From Thermocrinis sp. (GTDB lineage: Bacteria; Aquificota; Aquificia; Aquificales; Aquificaceae): DNA of 64,000 bases. The stretch lies in assembly GCA_028276475.1 (NCBI GenBank), contig JAPYWH010000001.1:37060-101059 (forward strand), in the 5' to 3' direction. Both the position numbers and the translations under genes were made by a program. How positions within the stretch are numbered: the first letter of the stretch is position 1; each line of letters starts with the position of its first letter. Shown here in pieces: positions 47,095 to 58,039 of this stretch. The notes under the pieces were generated by a model. That model was given only the letters and a program-made list of their open reading frames with translations. It had not been told where the DNA came from and did no database searches.

Positions 47095-47944
47095 TTTTTT
47101 TGTAAGCTTGGAGTGTGTTCAAAAGGAGGGCACTTACAGTCATGGGTCCCACACCACCCGGCACGGGCGTTATGGCGGAAGCCCTTTCCTTCACCTCCTC
47201 AAAGCATACGTCTCCCAAAATTTTATCTCCTACCTTGGTTATTCCCACATCTATAACTACCGCACCCTCTTTTACCATATCCTCCCTTATCAGATGGGGC
47301 ACCCCAGTAGCGGAGACGAGTATGTCCGCTTGGGTGGTGTATTTTTTTATGTCCTTGGTGTGAATGTGGCACACGCTGACGGTAGCATCCCTCCAGAGCA
47401 TGAGGGCACTAAGGGGTCTTCCCACAATAAAGCCAGCACCTACTATGACCACATCCTTGCCCTTTAGGTCTATTTGATAGTGTTTGAGCAAAAGGTCTAT
47501 GCCCAATGGTGTGCATGGAATAAAGCCACCTTCTAGCCTTCCCAAGAGCCTTCCCATATTCTCCGGATGAAAGCCATCCACATCCTTCCTTGGAGAGATA
47601 GCTAAGATCACCTCCTGCATGGGTATGTGGGGCGGAAGGGGTAGCTGGACCAGTATTCCATCCACATCCTCCCTTGCGTTCAGTTCTGCGATAAGCTCCA
47701 AAAGCTCCTCCAGCTTGGTGTTGTAAGGAAGATGGTAAAAGAGGGACTTTATACCCACCTTTTCGCAGGCTTTCCTTTTGTTTCCCACATAGACCAAACT
47801 GGGTGGGTCCTCGCCCACCAATATAACCGCCAAGGAAGGTTCCCTGTAGCCCCTTTGAAGGTAATACTCCACCTCCCTTTTTATGCTCTCCCTGATCTTC
47901 TCGGATACTTCTCTGCCGTCTAATATTATCGTTGAAGTTTCCAT
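47078..47944 (-). CDS. folD: Methylenetetrahydrofolate dehydrogenase/cyclohydrolase
   Basis: The 288-residue bifunctional enzyme interconverts methylene-, methenyl- and formyl-tetrahydrofolate using NADP. Motifs: [20 protein letters not shown] with the catalytic Lys in [23 protein letters not shown], the cofactor site [19 protein letters not shown] and [13 protein letters not shown]. Length is normal. The start overlaps cysS by 19 nt. Confidence 0.97.
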   Translation of the reverse strand: METSTIILDGREVSEKIRESIKREVEYYLQRGYREPSLAVILVGEDPPSLVYVGNKRKACEKVGIKSLFYHLPYNTKLEELLELIAELNAREDVDGILVQLPLPPHIPMQEVILAISPRKDVDGFHPENMGRLLGRLEGGFIPCTPLGIDLLLKHYQIDLKGKDVVIVGAGFIVGRPLSALMLWRDATVSVCHIHTKDIKKYTTQADILVSATGVPHLIREDMVKEGAVVIDVGITKVGDKILGDVCFEEVKERASAITPVPGGVGPMTVSALLLNTLQAYKKNVNKG

Positions 47945-49401
47945 TTTGTGCCCGCCGGCGTGTCTTCCAGAATAACTCCAAGCTTGCCCAACTCTTCCCT
48001 TATGTAATCGGATATATCGTAATGCTTTGCTTTTCTTGCCCTTTCCCTAACATTCACCAAAAGCTCCAACAACCTTTCATCCACCTTTTGCCCTTCAAAG
48101 CCTTTCTCTTCCCTCCTTTCTCTGACGCACTCATCTTGCTTTAGCTCTTCCAATATGCCAAAGATACCAATTGTGTGCTTCAAAAGGGAGCTTACCGCAT
48201 ATTCATAGGCAGAAAGCTCATTAGAGCTTATACTCTTTCTCTCAAAGGCGGTCTTCTTTATTCTGTTTAGCTCGGAGACCAGACCGAAGAGATGGGAAAG
48301 GCTGGCGGGAGTGTTGAAGTCTTGGCTCAGCTCCTCAAAGAACTTCTCCTCCGTTTCCTTTACCTTTTCAAAGAGGGGATGGGTTCCAGAACTCTCTTCT
48401 ATGGGCAAGTTTTTTAAAAGCTCCAGGTCTGTGATAGCACTTTTTAGCCTCTCGTAAGCCTTCTTTGTCTCTTCCATCTTTTCCCAAGAGAAGTCCAAGG
48501 GACTTCTATAGTGGGTAAATAAGACCAAGAGCCTTAGCACATCTGGATGGTATTTGGAATAGACCTCCTTTAGGGTAATGTAGTTGCCTAAAGATTTGGA
48601 CATTTTTTGCCCACTTACTGTGACCAGTCCATTGTGCATCCAATAGCGGGCAAAGGGCTTTCCAGTGCAAGCTTCCGCCTGGGCTATTTCGTTTTCATGG
48701 TGAGGGAAGACCAAGTCAAGCCCTCCTGCGTGGATATCAATGGTCTCCCCTAAGTGCTTGAAGATCATTGCCACGCATTCGGTGTGCCACCCTGGTCTTC
48801 CGGGACCCCAGGGGGAATCCCACGCGGGTTCTCCCGCCTTGGCGGACTTCCACAGGGCAAAATCCAATGGGTTTTTCTTCTTCTCGGATGGCTCTATTCT
48901 CGCACCTACCTCCAACTCCTCCGGGTTCCTTTTGGAGAGTTTGCCATACTCCAAAAAGGCAGACACAGAAAAATACACATCTCCACCCGATTCGTAGGCG
49001 TATCCCTTCTCAATAAGCTTGGATATAACCTCTATGATCTCTGGGATGTGTTCGCTGACGCGGGGCTCCACATCCGCCGGCTTTACACCTATAACCTCCA
49101 TATCCTCGTAGTAGCTGGCTATATATCTGTTGGCTATGGTCATAAAGGGCACGCACTCACCCTTTGCCCTGTTTATGATCTTGTCATCCACATCGGTGAA
49201 ATTCCTGACGAACTTTACCTTGTATCCCAAATGTTCAAGGTATCTCCTAAAGACATCAAAAACGATGAGGCTCCTGCCATGTCCCACATGGGAGTCGTCA
49301 TAGACCGTCACACCGCAGACGTATATTTTTACCTCCGGAGGATTTATGGGCACAAACTCTTCAAGCTTTCCGCTAAGGGTGTTGTATATTTTCAAACCCA
49401 T
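47926..49401 (-). CDS. cysS: Cysteinyl-tRNA synthetase
   Basis: The 491-residue class I synthetase charges tRNA(Cys). The zinc-binding Cys in [16 protein letters not shown] begins the HIGH-like site, other ligands lie in WHTECVAM and [13 protein letters not shown], and KMSKS occurs in [14 protein letters not shown]. The C-terminal helical bundle and the DALR-like domain end in Lys/Arg-rich sequence. It overlaps folD by 19 nt and follows moeA with a 14-nt gap. Confidence 0.97.
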   Translation of the reverse strand: MGLKIYNTLSGKLEEFVPINPPEVKIYVCGVTVYDDSHVGHGRSLIVFDVFRRYLEHLGYKVKFVRNFTDVDDKIINRAKGECVPFMTIANRYIASYYEDMEVIGVKPADVEPRVSEHIPEIIEVISKLIEKGYAYESGGDVYFSVSAFLEYGKLSKRNPEELEVGARIEPSEKKKNPLDFALWKSAKAGEPAWDSPWGPGRPGWHTECVAMIFKHLGETIDIHAGGLDLVFPHHENEIAQAEACTGKPFARYWMHNGLVTVSGQKMSKSLGNYITLKEVYSKYHPDVLRLLVLFTHYRSPLDFSWEKMEETKKAYERLKSAITDLELLKNLPIEESSGTHPLFEKVKETEEKFFEELSQDFNTPASLSHLFGLVSELNRIKKTAFERKSISSNELSAYEYAVSSLLKHTIGIFGILEELKQDECVRERREEKGFEGQKVDERLLELLVNVRERARKAKHYDISDYIREELGKLGVILEDTPAGTKWKLQR

Positions 49402-49415
49402 CGGTAAAAATTTTA

Positions 49416-50618
49416 TCAGAAGAGCACCACTTCTACCAATTCTCCCCCTTTGAGCTCTTTAACACCCTCCTTAACTACCATGTAGCAATTGGCACCCACG
49501 TAGGATGTGAGCATATGGGACTGGAGCTTTGGGGAAAAATCGCAGACAAGCTGCTGTTCCTCGAGGCTCAGGAACGCCCTAACAAACTCTCTTCTTTCTG
49601 CATCCCTTCGGGAAAAGTCCCTTTTTAGCTTTGCCCAAAGAGTTTTGGGCATATAATCCTTGGCGGACTGCATCTTCAAGAGGGCGGGCTTTACTATGAG
49701 GTCAAAAGCCATAGCACAGGAGACAGGATTTCCTGGGATGCCAAAGAATAGACCTTTGCCCTCTTTGTAGGTACCAAAAAGTATAGGCTTGGCGGGCTTT
49801 ATTCGGACCTTATGAAAATGCACCTTTACACCCACCTCTTCTACGAGGGTTTTTATGTAGTCCCTATCTCCCATAGACACACCGCCGGTGGTTATAAAGA
49901 CATCGTAGTCTTCAAGCTGAGAAAGGACTTTTTTCAGTTTATCTGGCTCATCGGGAACTATGCCAAGATAATGGGGCTCTCCGCCCGCAAGGGAAATACC
50001 CGCCATAAGGGTGTAGCCGTTGGATGTTCTTATCTGGGAGGGCTTTGTGATGGGTTCTCCCAAGTCCTTTATCTCGTCTCCGGTGGATAGCACCGCCACT
50101 CTTGGCTTTCTTGATACCTCCACCTGAACCTTGTTTAAAGAAGCCAAAAGACCCACCTCATAGTGTCTTAAAATGGTTCCCTTTTGTAGGACTATCTCTC
50201 CAGCCTTTAGCTCTTCGCCCTTTCTTCTTATGTGTGCCCCCTCTTTGAATGTCCCCTTTATTAAAACCTTTCCGTCTTTTGCCTCGGTGTATTCTACTGG
50301 CACCACCGCAGTGGCACCCTTTGGGATAGGCGCCCCTGTAAAGATCTTAACTGCACAGCCCTTTGGAAGTTCAAAAGTCTCCTCTGCGCCTGCGGGTAGC
50401 TCCCCCACCACCAAAAGCTCCACCGGTGCATCCTTGATGTCCTCCCAATGGACTGCGTATCCATCCATGGCGGAGTTGTCAAAGGAGGGTCTGTCTTCCT
50501 CTGATAGCACATCCTCTGCCAGAACTCTACCCAAGGCGTCCAAAAGATAGACCCTTTCGGTGGGAAGTGTGGGGCAATGGGAAAGGACTATGCTTAGGGC
50601 TTCTTCATAGGGCATCAT
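49416..50618 (-). CDS. moeA: Molybdopterin molybdotransferase
   Basis: The 400-residue enzyme inserts molybdate into adenylylated molybdopterin. It has [29 protein letters not shown], the MoaB-like domain with [24 protein letters not shown] and [15 protein letters not shown], and a C-terminal domain IV. Length is normal for MoeA. The ATG at 50618 overlaps the leuC stop by 4 nt. Molybdoenzymes are therefore expected in this organism. Confidence 0.95.
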   Translation of the reverse strand: MMPYEEALSIVLSHCPTLPTERVYLLDALGRVLAEDVLSEEDRPSFDNSAMDGYAVHWEDIKDAPVELLVVGELPAGAEETFELPKGCAVKIFTGAPIPKGATAVVPVEYTEAKDGKVLIKGTFKEGAHIRRKGEELKAGEIVLQKGTILRHYEVGLLASLNKVQVEVSRKPRVAVLSTGDEIKDLGEPITKPSQIRTSNGYTLMAGISLAGGEPHYLGIVPDEPDKLKKVLSQLEDYDVFITTGGVSMGDRDYIKTLVEEVGVKVHFHKVRIKPAKPILFGTYKEGKGLFFGIPGNPVSCAMAFDLIVKPALLKMQSAKDYMPKTLWAKLKRDFSRRDAERREFVRAFLSLEEQQLVCDFSPKLQSHMLTSYVGANCYMVVKEGVKELKGGELVEVVLF

Positions 50619-51904
50619 ACTAAGGCTTCCTCCACCTCCTTTAGGCTCACAACTTCCTCGGGATGGGCAATTCTACCTAACACCGCGCTCGCAGCAACCA
50701 CCGCAGGGTTTGCCAAGTAGGCTTCGCTCTTTGGATGTCCCATCCTTCCAGGAAAGTTCCTGTTGGAGGTGGATATGCACCTTTCCCCTTCCGCCAGAAT
50801 GCCCATATGACCCCCAAGACACGGACCGCAGGTGGAGACGGAAACCACGCACCCAGCCTCCAAGAATATGTCAATAAGACCTTCTTTCAGCGCTTGCGTA
50901 TAAACCTTCTTAGAAGCCGGGATCACTATACACCTAACATAGGGATGCACCTTTCTTCCTTTTAGTATTTTTGCGGCGATCCGAAGGTCCTCTATCCTTC
51001 CGTTGGTGCAGGAGCCTATGAAGGCTTGGTCTATGGTTATGTGGGTGGATTCGCTTACCGGATGAACATTGGAAGGCAAATAGGGCCATGCTACCAAAGG
51101 CTCCAACTTGCCCGCATCCCACTCGTAAATTTCTGAATATTCTGCATCTGGGTCGCTATGATAGACCTTCCAAGGTTTTTTTGCCCTCTGGGATACATAC
51201 TGTAGGGTCTTTTCATTGGGTGCAATTATGCCGTTCTTTGCACCCGCTTCCACTGCCATGTTGGTGATGGTAAAGCGCTGGTCCATGGAAAGGTGTCTTA
51301 TGGCTTCCCCTTCAAACTCCATAGCCTTGTAGAGGGCTCCATCCACGCCGATCTGCCCTATGGTATGCAAAATTAGGTCTTTGCCCATTACCCATGCGGA
51401 GGGCTTTCCGTAGAAGATGAACTTCATGGAGTGGGGAACCCTCAGCCAAGTTTCTCCCGTCGCCATGGCGTAGGCTATGTCGGTGGAGCCCATACCGGTG
51501 GAGAAGGCTCCGAGGGCACCGTAGGTGCATGTATGAGAGTCCGCACCCACCACCAGATCTCCGGGAACCACTATGCCTTCTTCTGGTAGGATCGTATGTT
51601 CTATGCCCTCTCCCTCTCGGAAGAACCACCTTATATTGTGCTTTTTGGCAAAGTCTCTGACCATCTTTGCCTGCTCGGCAGACTTTATATCCTTGGCGGG
51701 CACAAAGTGGGAAAGAACCAAGGCGATCTTTTCTGGGTCGAAAACCTTGTCTATGTGGTATTTTTCAAGGATCTTTATAGCCAACGGTGCTGTTACATCG
51801 TTCGCCATTGCCAGGTCTATTTTTACGGTTGCTAAATCCCCCGGCTTTACCTCCTTCTTGCCAGCATGGTCTGCAATGATCTTTTCGGTTATTGTCATTC
51901 CCAT
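50615..51904 (-). CDS. leuC: 3-isopropylmalate dehydratase large subunit
   Basis: This 429-residue aconitase-family enzyme isomerises isopropylmalate in leucine synthesis. The 4Fe-4S ligands are the Cys in FIGSCTNGR and the pair in STCGPCLGGHMG; GADSHTCTYGALGAF and RNFPGRMG are also present. The shorter length is that of the type 2 LeuC/homoaconitase group common in archaea and thermophiles, so a homoaconitase is an alternative. An AAGGAGG site 7 nt upstream supports the ATG at 51904. leuD is not in the window. Confidence 0.92.
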   Translation of the reverse strand: MGMTITEKIIADHAGKKEVKPGDLATVKIDLAMANDVTAPLAIKILEKYHIDKVFDPEKIALVLSHFVPAKDIKSAEQAKMVRDFAKKHNIRWFFREGEGIEHTILPEEGIVVPGDLVVGADSHTCTYGALGAFSTGMGSTDIAYAMATGETWLRVPHSMKFIFYGKPSAWVMGKDLILHTIGQIGVDGALYKAMEFEGEAIRHLSMDQRFTITNMAVEAGAKNGIIAPNEKTLQYVSQRAKKPWKVYHSDPDAEYSEIYEWDAGKLEPLVAWPYLPSNVHPVSESTHITIDQAFIGSCTNGRIEDLRIAAKILKGRKVHPYVRCIVIPASKKVYTQALKEGLIDIFLEAGCVVSVSTCGPCLGGHMGILAEGERCISTSNRNFPGRMGHPKSEAYLANPAVVAASAVLGRIAHPEEVVSLKEVEEALV

Positions 51905-51925
51905 CTTTCTACCTCCTTTTTAATT

Positions 51926-53800
51926 TTAAACTTTAACCTCCTCCTTGGCGGGCTCCTTCTTAAACTCTTCCTTCTTGCATTCGTTCTTTACTTCAACGCC
52001 GTAGAGCTTCATCACTTCCACAAACTCCTCGCAGGAAATTGTCTCCTTCTCAAGGAGCCTTTTAACCACAGCCCTCAAGGGCTCCTTATAGGTTTCTACG
52101 ATTGCCTTGGCGGTCTCGTAGGCTTCTGTTAAGATCTTTTTGACCTCCTCGTCTATACCCCTTCTCATTTCCTCGCTTATGTCTATGGAGGTGGTCATGC
52201 CACCCAAAAAGGGATTTACCACACGCCTTACCGCCACGGGACCCACCTTCTCGCTCATTCCCCACATGGAGACCATCCTGTAGGCAAGCTCCGTTGCCCT
52301 TTGCAGGTCGTTCTCCGCACCGGTGGTTATACCCTCTTTGCCATAAAAAACCTCTTCTGCTGCCCTTCCGCCAAAGAGGACTATGAGCCTTCCTATGAGG
52401 TCCTGCCTGTCGTACATGTGCTTATCGTCAATGGGTAGTTGTTGGGTAACGCCCAGAGCCATGCCCCTTGGTATGATGGAGACCTTATGTAGGGCGTCGG
52501 AGCCCGGCACCATCAGGCTCATTATGGCATGCCCCGCCTCGTGGTAGGCTATCTTCTCCTTCTCCTTGGGAGATATGACCATACCCTTACGCTCCAAGCC
52601 CATGGTAACCCGGTCTATGGCTTCTTCTATGTCTTCCATCTCTATGTATTCCTTCCCTTTCCTTGCGGCTAAAAGGGCTGCCTCGTTGAGGATGTTCTCC
52701 AGGTCTGCACCGTTAAAACCGGGCGTTGCCCTTGCCACGATCTCCAGATCCACATTGGGTGCGAGCTTTTTGTTTTTGGCATGCACCTTGAGTATTTCAT
52801 ACCTTCCCTTAACATCGGGCTTTGGAATGAAGATCTGCCTGTCAAACCTCCCGGGTCTAAGCAAGGCTGGGTCCAGTATATCCGGTCTGTTGGTGGCGGC
52901 GATGACTATTATGCCCTCGGAGGTGTCAAAGCCGTCCATTTCCACCAAGAGCTGGTTTAGGGTCTGCTCTCTCTCGTCGTGTCCTCCTCCCAAGTTGAAG
53001 GCACCCCTTGACCTTCCAACTGCGTCTATTTCGTCTATGAATATGATGCATGGGGCGTGTTTTTTGGCAGTTTCAAAAAGGTCCCGCACCCTTGCCGCAC
53101 CCACACCCACAAACATCTCCACAAAATCCGAGCCAGAGACCGATATAAAGGGCACGTGGGCTTCTCCTGCTATTGCTTTGGCTAAAAGGGTCTTTCCTAC
53201 CCCCGGCTCACCATAGAGCAGAACACCCTTTGGAGGTCTTCCGCCCAACCTTTGAAACTTTATGGGGTCCTTCAGATACTCTATGATCTCCTTTACCTCT
53301 TCCTTTACCTCGTCCATCCCTGCCACATCGTTAAGGGTTACCTTTGGCTTTTCGTCTATATAGACCTTTGCCCGGCTTTTGCCAAAGCTAAAGGCACCCC
53401 TTGTGCCACCTCCACCCCCACCGCTAACTTGCCTCATCATGTAGATCCATATACCAATAAACAGCAGGATGGGTAGCCAAGAGACTAAAAAGGTTAGCCA
53501 CCAACCACCGTGTTCCTGAACCGCCACCTCCACTCTAACGCCCTTCTCTATGAGCTGGCTAACTATGTCTGTCCCCGGTGGCAAGCCCGTTTCTATCTTT
53601 TGCCCCTCAGTGGTTATGCCCACAAGGGTGTTATCCTTTATTTTGACCTCCTTTAGCTTGCCCTCTTTTGCCAGTTCAAGGACGGTGTTTATGGGCGTCC
53701 TTACGCCCGCGTCCCTCTCTGAACCGCTAAACACATTAAAGGCAAGGATCATAAAGCCAATGATAAGGATCCATATGAAAATATTTTTCATCCACTGCAT
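51926..53800 (-). CDS. ftsH: ATP-dependent zinc metalloprotease FtsH
   Basis: The 624-residue membrane protease has two N-terminal helices around a periplasmic domain (about 8-25 and 105-125), a Gly-rich linker, an AAA module (Walker [18 protein letters not shown], Walker [35 protein letters not shown]) and the HEAGH zinc site with a later Glu/Asp ligand in [11 protein letters not shown]. It degrades misfolded membrane proteins. It precedes leuC by 21 nt. Confidence 0.98.
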   Translation of the reverse strand: MQWMKNIFIWILIIGFMILAFNVFSGSERDAGVRTPINTVLELAKEGKLKEVKIKDNTLVGITTEGQKIETGLPPGTDIVSQLIEKGVRVEVAVQEHGGWWLTFLVSWLPILLFIGIWIYMMRQVSGGGGGGTRGAFSFGKSRAKVYIDEKPKVTLNDVAGMDEVKEEVKEIIEYLKDPIKFQRLGGRPPKGVLLYGEPGVGKTLLAKAIAGEAHVPFISVSGSDFVEMFVGVGAARVRDLFETAKKHAPCIIFIDEIDAVGRSRGAFNLGGGHDEREQTLNQLLVEMDGFDTSEGIIVIAATNRPDILDPALLRPGRFDRQIFIPKPDVKGRYEILKVHAKNKKLAPNVDLEIVARATPGFNGADLENILNEAALLAARKGKEYIEMEDIEEAIDRVTMGLERKGMVISPKEKEKIAYHEAGHAIMSLMVPGSDALHKVSIIPRGMALGVTQQLPIDDKHMYDRQDLIGRLIVLFGGRAAEEVFYGKEGITTGAENDLQRATELAYRMVSMWGMSEKVGPVAVRRVVNPFLGGMTTSIDISEEMRRGIDEEVKKILTEAYETAKAIVETYKEPLRAVVKRLLEKETISCEEFVEVMKLYGVEVKNECKKEEFKKEPAKEEVKV

Positions 53801-53832
53801 AAAGGATTAAAATAGACCAACCCTTGCACTTT

Positions 53833-55422
53833 TCAAGCTAATTCAACCCTGTTTTTACCTTTCCTTTTTGCAGAATAGAGGGCACTGTCCGCCCTTTGGA
53901 CCATACTGTCTATGGTGTCGCCCTCCCGGTAGGTGGTGGCACCCACGGAGACGCTTAAGAAACCATATCCGTCTATGCTTATGGCATTTATTAGCTTCCT
54001 TATCTTTTCACCAATGGGAAGAGGATCCGTGGTAAAGGGCAAAAGTAGTAAAAATTCCTCACCGCCCCACCTTATGGCTATGTCGCTTTTTCTTATGCCT
54101 TTCTTTATGGCTTTTGCTACTTTGCGCAAGGCAAGGTCCCCCGCCAAGTGCCCAAGCTCATCGTTGAGCTTTTTGAAGTAGTCAATGTCAAGCATGAGAA
54201 GAGAGAAGGGAACACCATACTTTTGGGCTTGATAGAGCAAGTTTTCAAAAATTTTCATGCCTGCATGTCTGTTCAAAAGTTTTGTAAGCCTATCGGTGGT
54301 TGCCAAATAAAAGAGCCTCCTTTCCCTTTCCCTCTCCATTGTTATGTCTATGAGGGTAATAAGCAGATGTTCTTTGTTTCTGTATATTACCACATGCCCC
54401 ACGAGCTTGAACCATTTGACTTTTCCTGTTTTTGTCGCGAACTTCAAAATGACTTCCAAAGGTTTCCTGTGTACCACTGTTCCTCTTTCTATTAACCTTT
54501 TTGCCCTTTCTAAATCTTTTGAGTCCACAAAAGCCAATACACTTTTCCCTATGACCTCCTCCTCCTGATATTTGAGCATTCTAAGAAAAACTCTGTTGGC
54601 ATAGACAATCTTGTCCTCCTGAAAGTCATATAGAATCACGCCGTTTGGATTGTTCTCCAAAAGGAGCCTAAAGAGCCCTTCCTTCTCATAGAACTCGGAT
54701 ATATCCATCACATAGCCGTAATAGCCAACTATGTTGCCCTCGTTGTCCTTGACGCTTACCGTATGGTCAAGCACCCATTTGACCTTTCCATCCTTTGTGA
54801 TGATCCGGTAGGGCTGATGGGTCCAAAAATCCTTGTTAGCGTTTGTGTAGGTTGCTACCTCTTGGGAGACCCTTTCCAAATCCTCCGGATGAATAAGGGA
54901 CGCGTAGTCTATCTTACCGCCCAAAAACTCCTCCACTGTGTAGCCGGTGAGATCATAAACGCTTTTGGAGGCATCCCTGACGGGCCAGCCCTCTTTGTTT
55001 TCCCACAGAAAGAAGGCAAGGGGACCCGAATCTATCAAAAGTTCCGGTCTTAGCGGGGCGGTATCAAAGGCGGACAATAACTCCTCCAAGGGAATGTGTA
55101 GCTCCAAAAAGAGGTCATGTTCTGGCATATAAACTGTCTTTACCAAATGGTATTCCTCTCCCTTCTCGGTTTTGTGTCTGTGAAGAACGGAATACTCTTT
55201 TAGACTCCTTTCCCTGATCTCCTTTAGGGGGCAGGGGTGGTCTTTGTGAAGGTGGCAGGGTTCAGAAAAGGAATGACTGATCTGGTAGCAAGTTTGACCA
55301 TCATTGGTATAAAGTTCCTCTGCACTTTTGTTCATAAAAACCACTTGGTAGTCTTTGTCTATCAAAAGGGCGGGGAAAGGAACGATGTCCAACGCCCGCC
55401 TCTCAAAGGCTAACCTTACCAT
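53833..55422 (-). CDS. PAS-PAS-PAS-GGDEF diguanylate cyclase with a Cys/His-rich first PAS
   Basis: The 529-residue protein has three PAS-type domains (about 8-115, 125-245, 248-370) and a C-terminal GGDEF domain with RWGGEEFLLLLPF near residues 451-463 and an intact I-site RxxD (RKSD) five residues before, so it should make cyclic di-GMP and be feedback-inhibited. The first PAS contains CYQISHSFSEPCHLHKDHPC, a Cys/His cluster that might bind metal or a cofactor. No signal peptide or membrane helix is seen. It overlaps the lipoate ligase fusion by 7 nt. Confidence 0.9.
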   Translation of the reverse strand: MVRLAFERRALDIVPFPALLIDKDYQVVFMNKSAEELYTNDGQTCYQISHSFSEPCHLHKDHPCPLKEIRERSLKEYSVLHRHKTEKGEEYHLVKTVYMPEHDLFLELHIPLEELLSAFDTAPLRPELLIDSGPLAFFLWENKEGWPVRDASKSVYDLTGYTVEEFLGGKIDYASLIHPEDLERVSQEVATYTNANKDFWTHQPYRIITKDGKVKWVLDHTVSVKDNEGNIVGYYGYVMDISEFYEKEGLFRLLLENNPNGVILYDFQEDKIVYANRVFLRMLKYQEEEVIGKSVLAFVDSKDLERAKRLIERGTVVHRKPLEVILKFATKTGKVKWFKLVGHVVIYRNKEHLLITLIDITMERERERRLFYLATTDRLTKLLNRHAGMKIFENLLYQAQKYGVPFSLLMLDIDYFKKLNDELGHLAGDLALRKVAKAIKKGIRKSDIAIRWGGEEFLLLLPFTTDPLPIGEKIRKLINAISIDGYGFLSVSVGATTYREGDTIDSMVQRADSALYSAKRKGKNRVELA

Positions 55423-57599
55423 AGGCTTAAGAATTTAAGCAATTTTTCTGCGTCTGTAAAGCTTGTGGATAGGTGGGCTTCTGGATGCCCATAAAGACCA
55501 CAGAGGGCAACCACTTTGGTGGGAGTGTGCTTTCTGAGGAGCCTTATCACAAAGTCCGTCCTGTAGCAATGAACTCCCACAAGGATGGTTAGGTCGTTTT
55601 GGTCGTGAAGTATGCTTTCATGAGGGTTCGGAGGGTCCATCTCCACCGATGGGTCGTATTTTTTTAGCTTGGGGCGGTAGTCGGGAAGGACCTTAACCTG
55701 AAGCTTTTCTACCCTGTCTATTAGTTCCCTCAGGGCTTTTGCCTTTTGGCTCAGTTCTTCCTCTTGCCAATCCCACAGCAAGAGTGGTCCCACCACCACT
55801 GTAGGCTTTTTGGCACTTCTTAGCCATTCTGCAAGTACTTCAAAGGCGGTTTCGTAGCTAACGGTTTTGCCATCTATGGTTGCATCCCCCAAAAATACCT
55901 CCTTTTGGAGGGCTGTTCTTGTCCTGTCTTCTTCCGGGGTTGGCACCGCCTTTGGCTTTTTGTAATAAGAGGGCACAAAATCCTTAAAGAAGGGAGAAAA
56001 ATCAAAGTGCCTTCTTTGAAATCTCTCTGAAATTTTTTCATCCTCCTTTACGCTTAGGGATTTAACTAAGGCATCCTTTATAAGGTCCAGCTCTACGGTA
56101 AATTCGCCATGATATGCCCTCTCCTCTTCTTCCACTCCCAAGCTGTAGCAGGTGGTTCCCACAATGTCAAAGAGCACACCCTTTGCCCCCTCTTTGCTTG
56201 CCTTTTGAAAAATTTCATACCTTTTTTCGTAGAACTCATAACAGCAGTGTCCTACGTAGGTGTAGCCATTTTCTGCGCACCACTTGAGGGTGTCCCTCAA
56301 AAGCTCAAAAGAAGTTATAGTTATGGGAATCATGCCCTTTTGGTAGGCAAGCCTGTAGGCATCTCCCACCGTGCAACCTCCACACTCTCCACAATCGTCC
56401 AAATGTCTGTAATCGCACCAGCGAGGCTTTGCACAGTAAGGCAAAAGCATAACCTTTGCCTTTTTTAGGTTCTCAATTAACCCTCCCCCTATGCTACCGA
56501 TTATGTTATTCAGAGTTTTTTTTTCCATACCCAAGTCAAGCCCCTCCGTCTTTGTAAGCGGGAACATCACCGCGGAGACTATATCATCCACCGTCAGGTT
56601 CAACCCTTCCCATTGTCTATCCTTGAAAAACTCCCTTATTCTCCTTTCCACGTCCTGCAAGGGTGTGTGTTTTAGGTATGCTTCAAGGTCGTATATGAGC
56701 CTTTTGGGCTCCACAAAAAAGTCGCCGTTTATGATCACCTGCTCCAAGAGTTTTCTGTCTGGGTCCACTTTGGCGGAGACCCTGAAGGTGCCACCCAAAC
56801 ACCGGTATATTCCAAACAAGAGCTCCGGCTCCGAGGAGGACCTCTTTACTTCATAGACCCATTCTGGGCTTCTGTAGTATTCCTTCCTCTCCTCCAAAAG
56901 TCTTTTTTCTTCTTCTGTGAGCTCTCCCCATTGGGACTGTATGCCAAGCTCTTCTGATAGCCCCTCCAGTATGGCGGAAAAGACCTCCTCCTTTTCTGGC
57001 ATCCTTCCCAAGTATCTTTTGACCCATTCTACTCTGTCTTCTGCGGACTTTATACCCTTTGAGGTTAGCTTTTCTACGGGAATTTGCAAAGACTTTAGCA
57101 TGCGCTCTACGTTAAAGTCCATGAGCACAGTTCCCTGATAGAGAAAGGACCTCCCTTCAAAAACGCCCCCTGTGCCGGATATTTTCCTTCCTTCCACCTC
57201 TATGTCGTTTCTTGGTCTGAACTGGGCGGGAATGCCCAGCTTTTGAAGTCCCCTTGCTACGCCGTTGCATATTTTTGCGGTTAGCTCCTCAAAGCTGATG
57301 TTTTCTCCAAAACTGTTTTTGTCTGCGATTATCTCCCAGCCTATTTGGGTCTCGTCAAAGTATATGGCACCACCGCCAGTGATCCGCCTTCCTACCTCTA
57401 TGCCTTCCCTTTGGGTGTATTCAAGGCGGACCTCCTGCTCCACCGATTGATGGTAGCCTATGAGCACGCATTCGGGCTTGAACTGCAAAAATCTTATGGT
57501 GTTGGGAATTTTATCCTGAGCCCTGAGCTCAAGCATTATTTGGTCAAGGGCAATGTTTTCGTGCTGTGGTCTTTGACCTGTATATAAAACTCTCCACAT
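55416..57599 (-). CDS. Three-part fusion: lipoate-protein ligase, DUF116-like Cys-rich domain, CdhB-like C-terminus
   Basis: Residues 1-340 form a lipoate-protein ligase A with RRITGGGAIYFDET, the catalytic Lys in GRKISGTGGVF and an accessory domain. Residues about 345-520 match the DUF116 pattern, with CAKPRWCDYRHLDDCGECGG near 390 and GHCCYEF later, a likely Fe-S or metal site. Residues about 590-727 resemble the CODH/ACS epsilon-subunit fold (PTVVVGPLLLWD, LTILVGVHCYRTDF). LplA and DUF116 are linked in sulfur oxidisers that use lipoate-binding proteins, so a lipoate-assembly role is plausible. Single gene, intact frame, at the start of a run with the GGDEF gene. Confidence 0.75.
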   Translation of the reverse strand: MWRVLYTGQRPQHENIALDQIMLELRAQDKIPNTIRFLQFKPECVLIGYHQSVEQEVRLEYTQREGIEVGRRITGGGAIYFDETQIGWEIIADKNSFGENISFEELTAKICNGVARGLQKLGIPAQFRPRNDIEVEGRKISGTGGVFEGRSFLYQGTVLMDFNVERMLKSLQIPVEKLTSKGIKSAEDRVEWVKRYLGRMPEKEEVFSAILEGLSEELGIQSQWGELTEEEKRLLEERKEYYRSPEWVYEVKRSSSEPELLFGIYRCLGGTFRVSAKVDPDRKLLEQVIINGDFFVEPKRLIYDLEAYLKHTPLQDVERRIREFFKDRQWEGLNLTVDDIVSAVMFPLTKTEGLDLGMEKKTLNNIIGSIGGGLIENLKKAKVMLLPYCAKPRWCDYRHLDDCGECGGCTVGDAYRLAYQKGMIPITITSFELLRDTLKWCAENGYTYVGHCCYEFYEKRYEIFQKASKEGAKGVLFDIVGTTCYSLGVEEEERAYHGEFTVELDLIKDALVKSLSVKEDEKISERFQRRHFDFSPFFKDFVPSYYKKPKAVPTPEEDRTRTALQKEVFLGDATIDGKTVSYETAFEVLAEWLRSAKKPTVVVGPLLLWDWQEEELSQKAKALRELIDRVEKLQVKVLPDYRPKLKKYDPSVEMDPPNPHESILHDQNDLTILVGVHCYRTDFVIRLLRKHTPTKVVALCGLYGHPEAHLSTSFTDAEKLLKFLSLW

Positions 57600-57610
57600 T
57601 TTCCTCCTCC

Positions 57611-58039
57611 TTAAATTATCAGATAAAGTATAAACCCTGTTAAAAGCCCTGCGACCACATCGTCCGCCATAACGCCATGCCCTCTGGGCATTCTCTCAAA
57701 AAGATTTATGGGAAAGGGCTTGAGAATGTCCAAAAGCCTAAAGAGAACAAAGGCTAAAAGTAGTGTTTTTAAAGTGGGCTCAAGAAACAGAAAGGCAAAA
57801 AAGTATCCCACTATTTCGTCTATTACCACACCCTCTGGGTCCTCCTCCTTTGTAAGCTCCATCATGTATTCTGCAGATTTAACCCCAAGAAAATAAAGGA
57901 AAACACCCACCAAAAGCACCAACCACCACTTAAAACCAAAAAGGTAAGCCAAGGGCACACCCAAAAGGGTTCCCACAGTCCCCGGCGCATACCTAAACCT
58001 TCCCAAGTAAAAACCCGTGGCAATTAGCTCCCAGTTCAT
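57611..58039 (-). CDS. pgpA: Phosphatidylglycerophosphatase A
   Basis: The 142-residue membrane enzyme dephosphorylates phosphatidylglycerol phosphate. It has the PgpA sequence RFRYAPGTVGTLLGVPLA at the N-terminus, three or four helices, GVVIDEIVGYF, LFRLLDILKPFPI and RGHGVMADDVVAG, the conserved acidic cluster. It overlaps the SurA-like gene by 4 nt and precedes the lipoate ligase fusion by 11 nt. Confidence 0.93.
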   Translation of the reverse strand: MNWELIATGFYLGRFRYAPGTVGTLLGVPLAYLFGFKWWLVLLVGVFLYFLGVKSAEYMMELTKEEDPEGVVIDEIVGYFFAFLFLEPTLKTLLLAFVLFRLLDILKPFPINLFERMPRGHGVMADDVVAGLLTGFILYLII

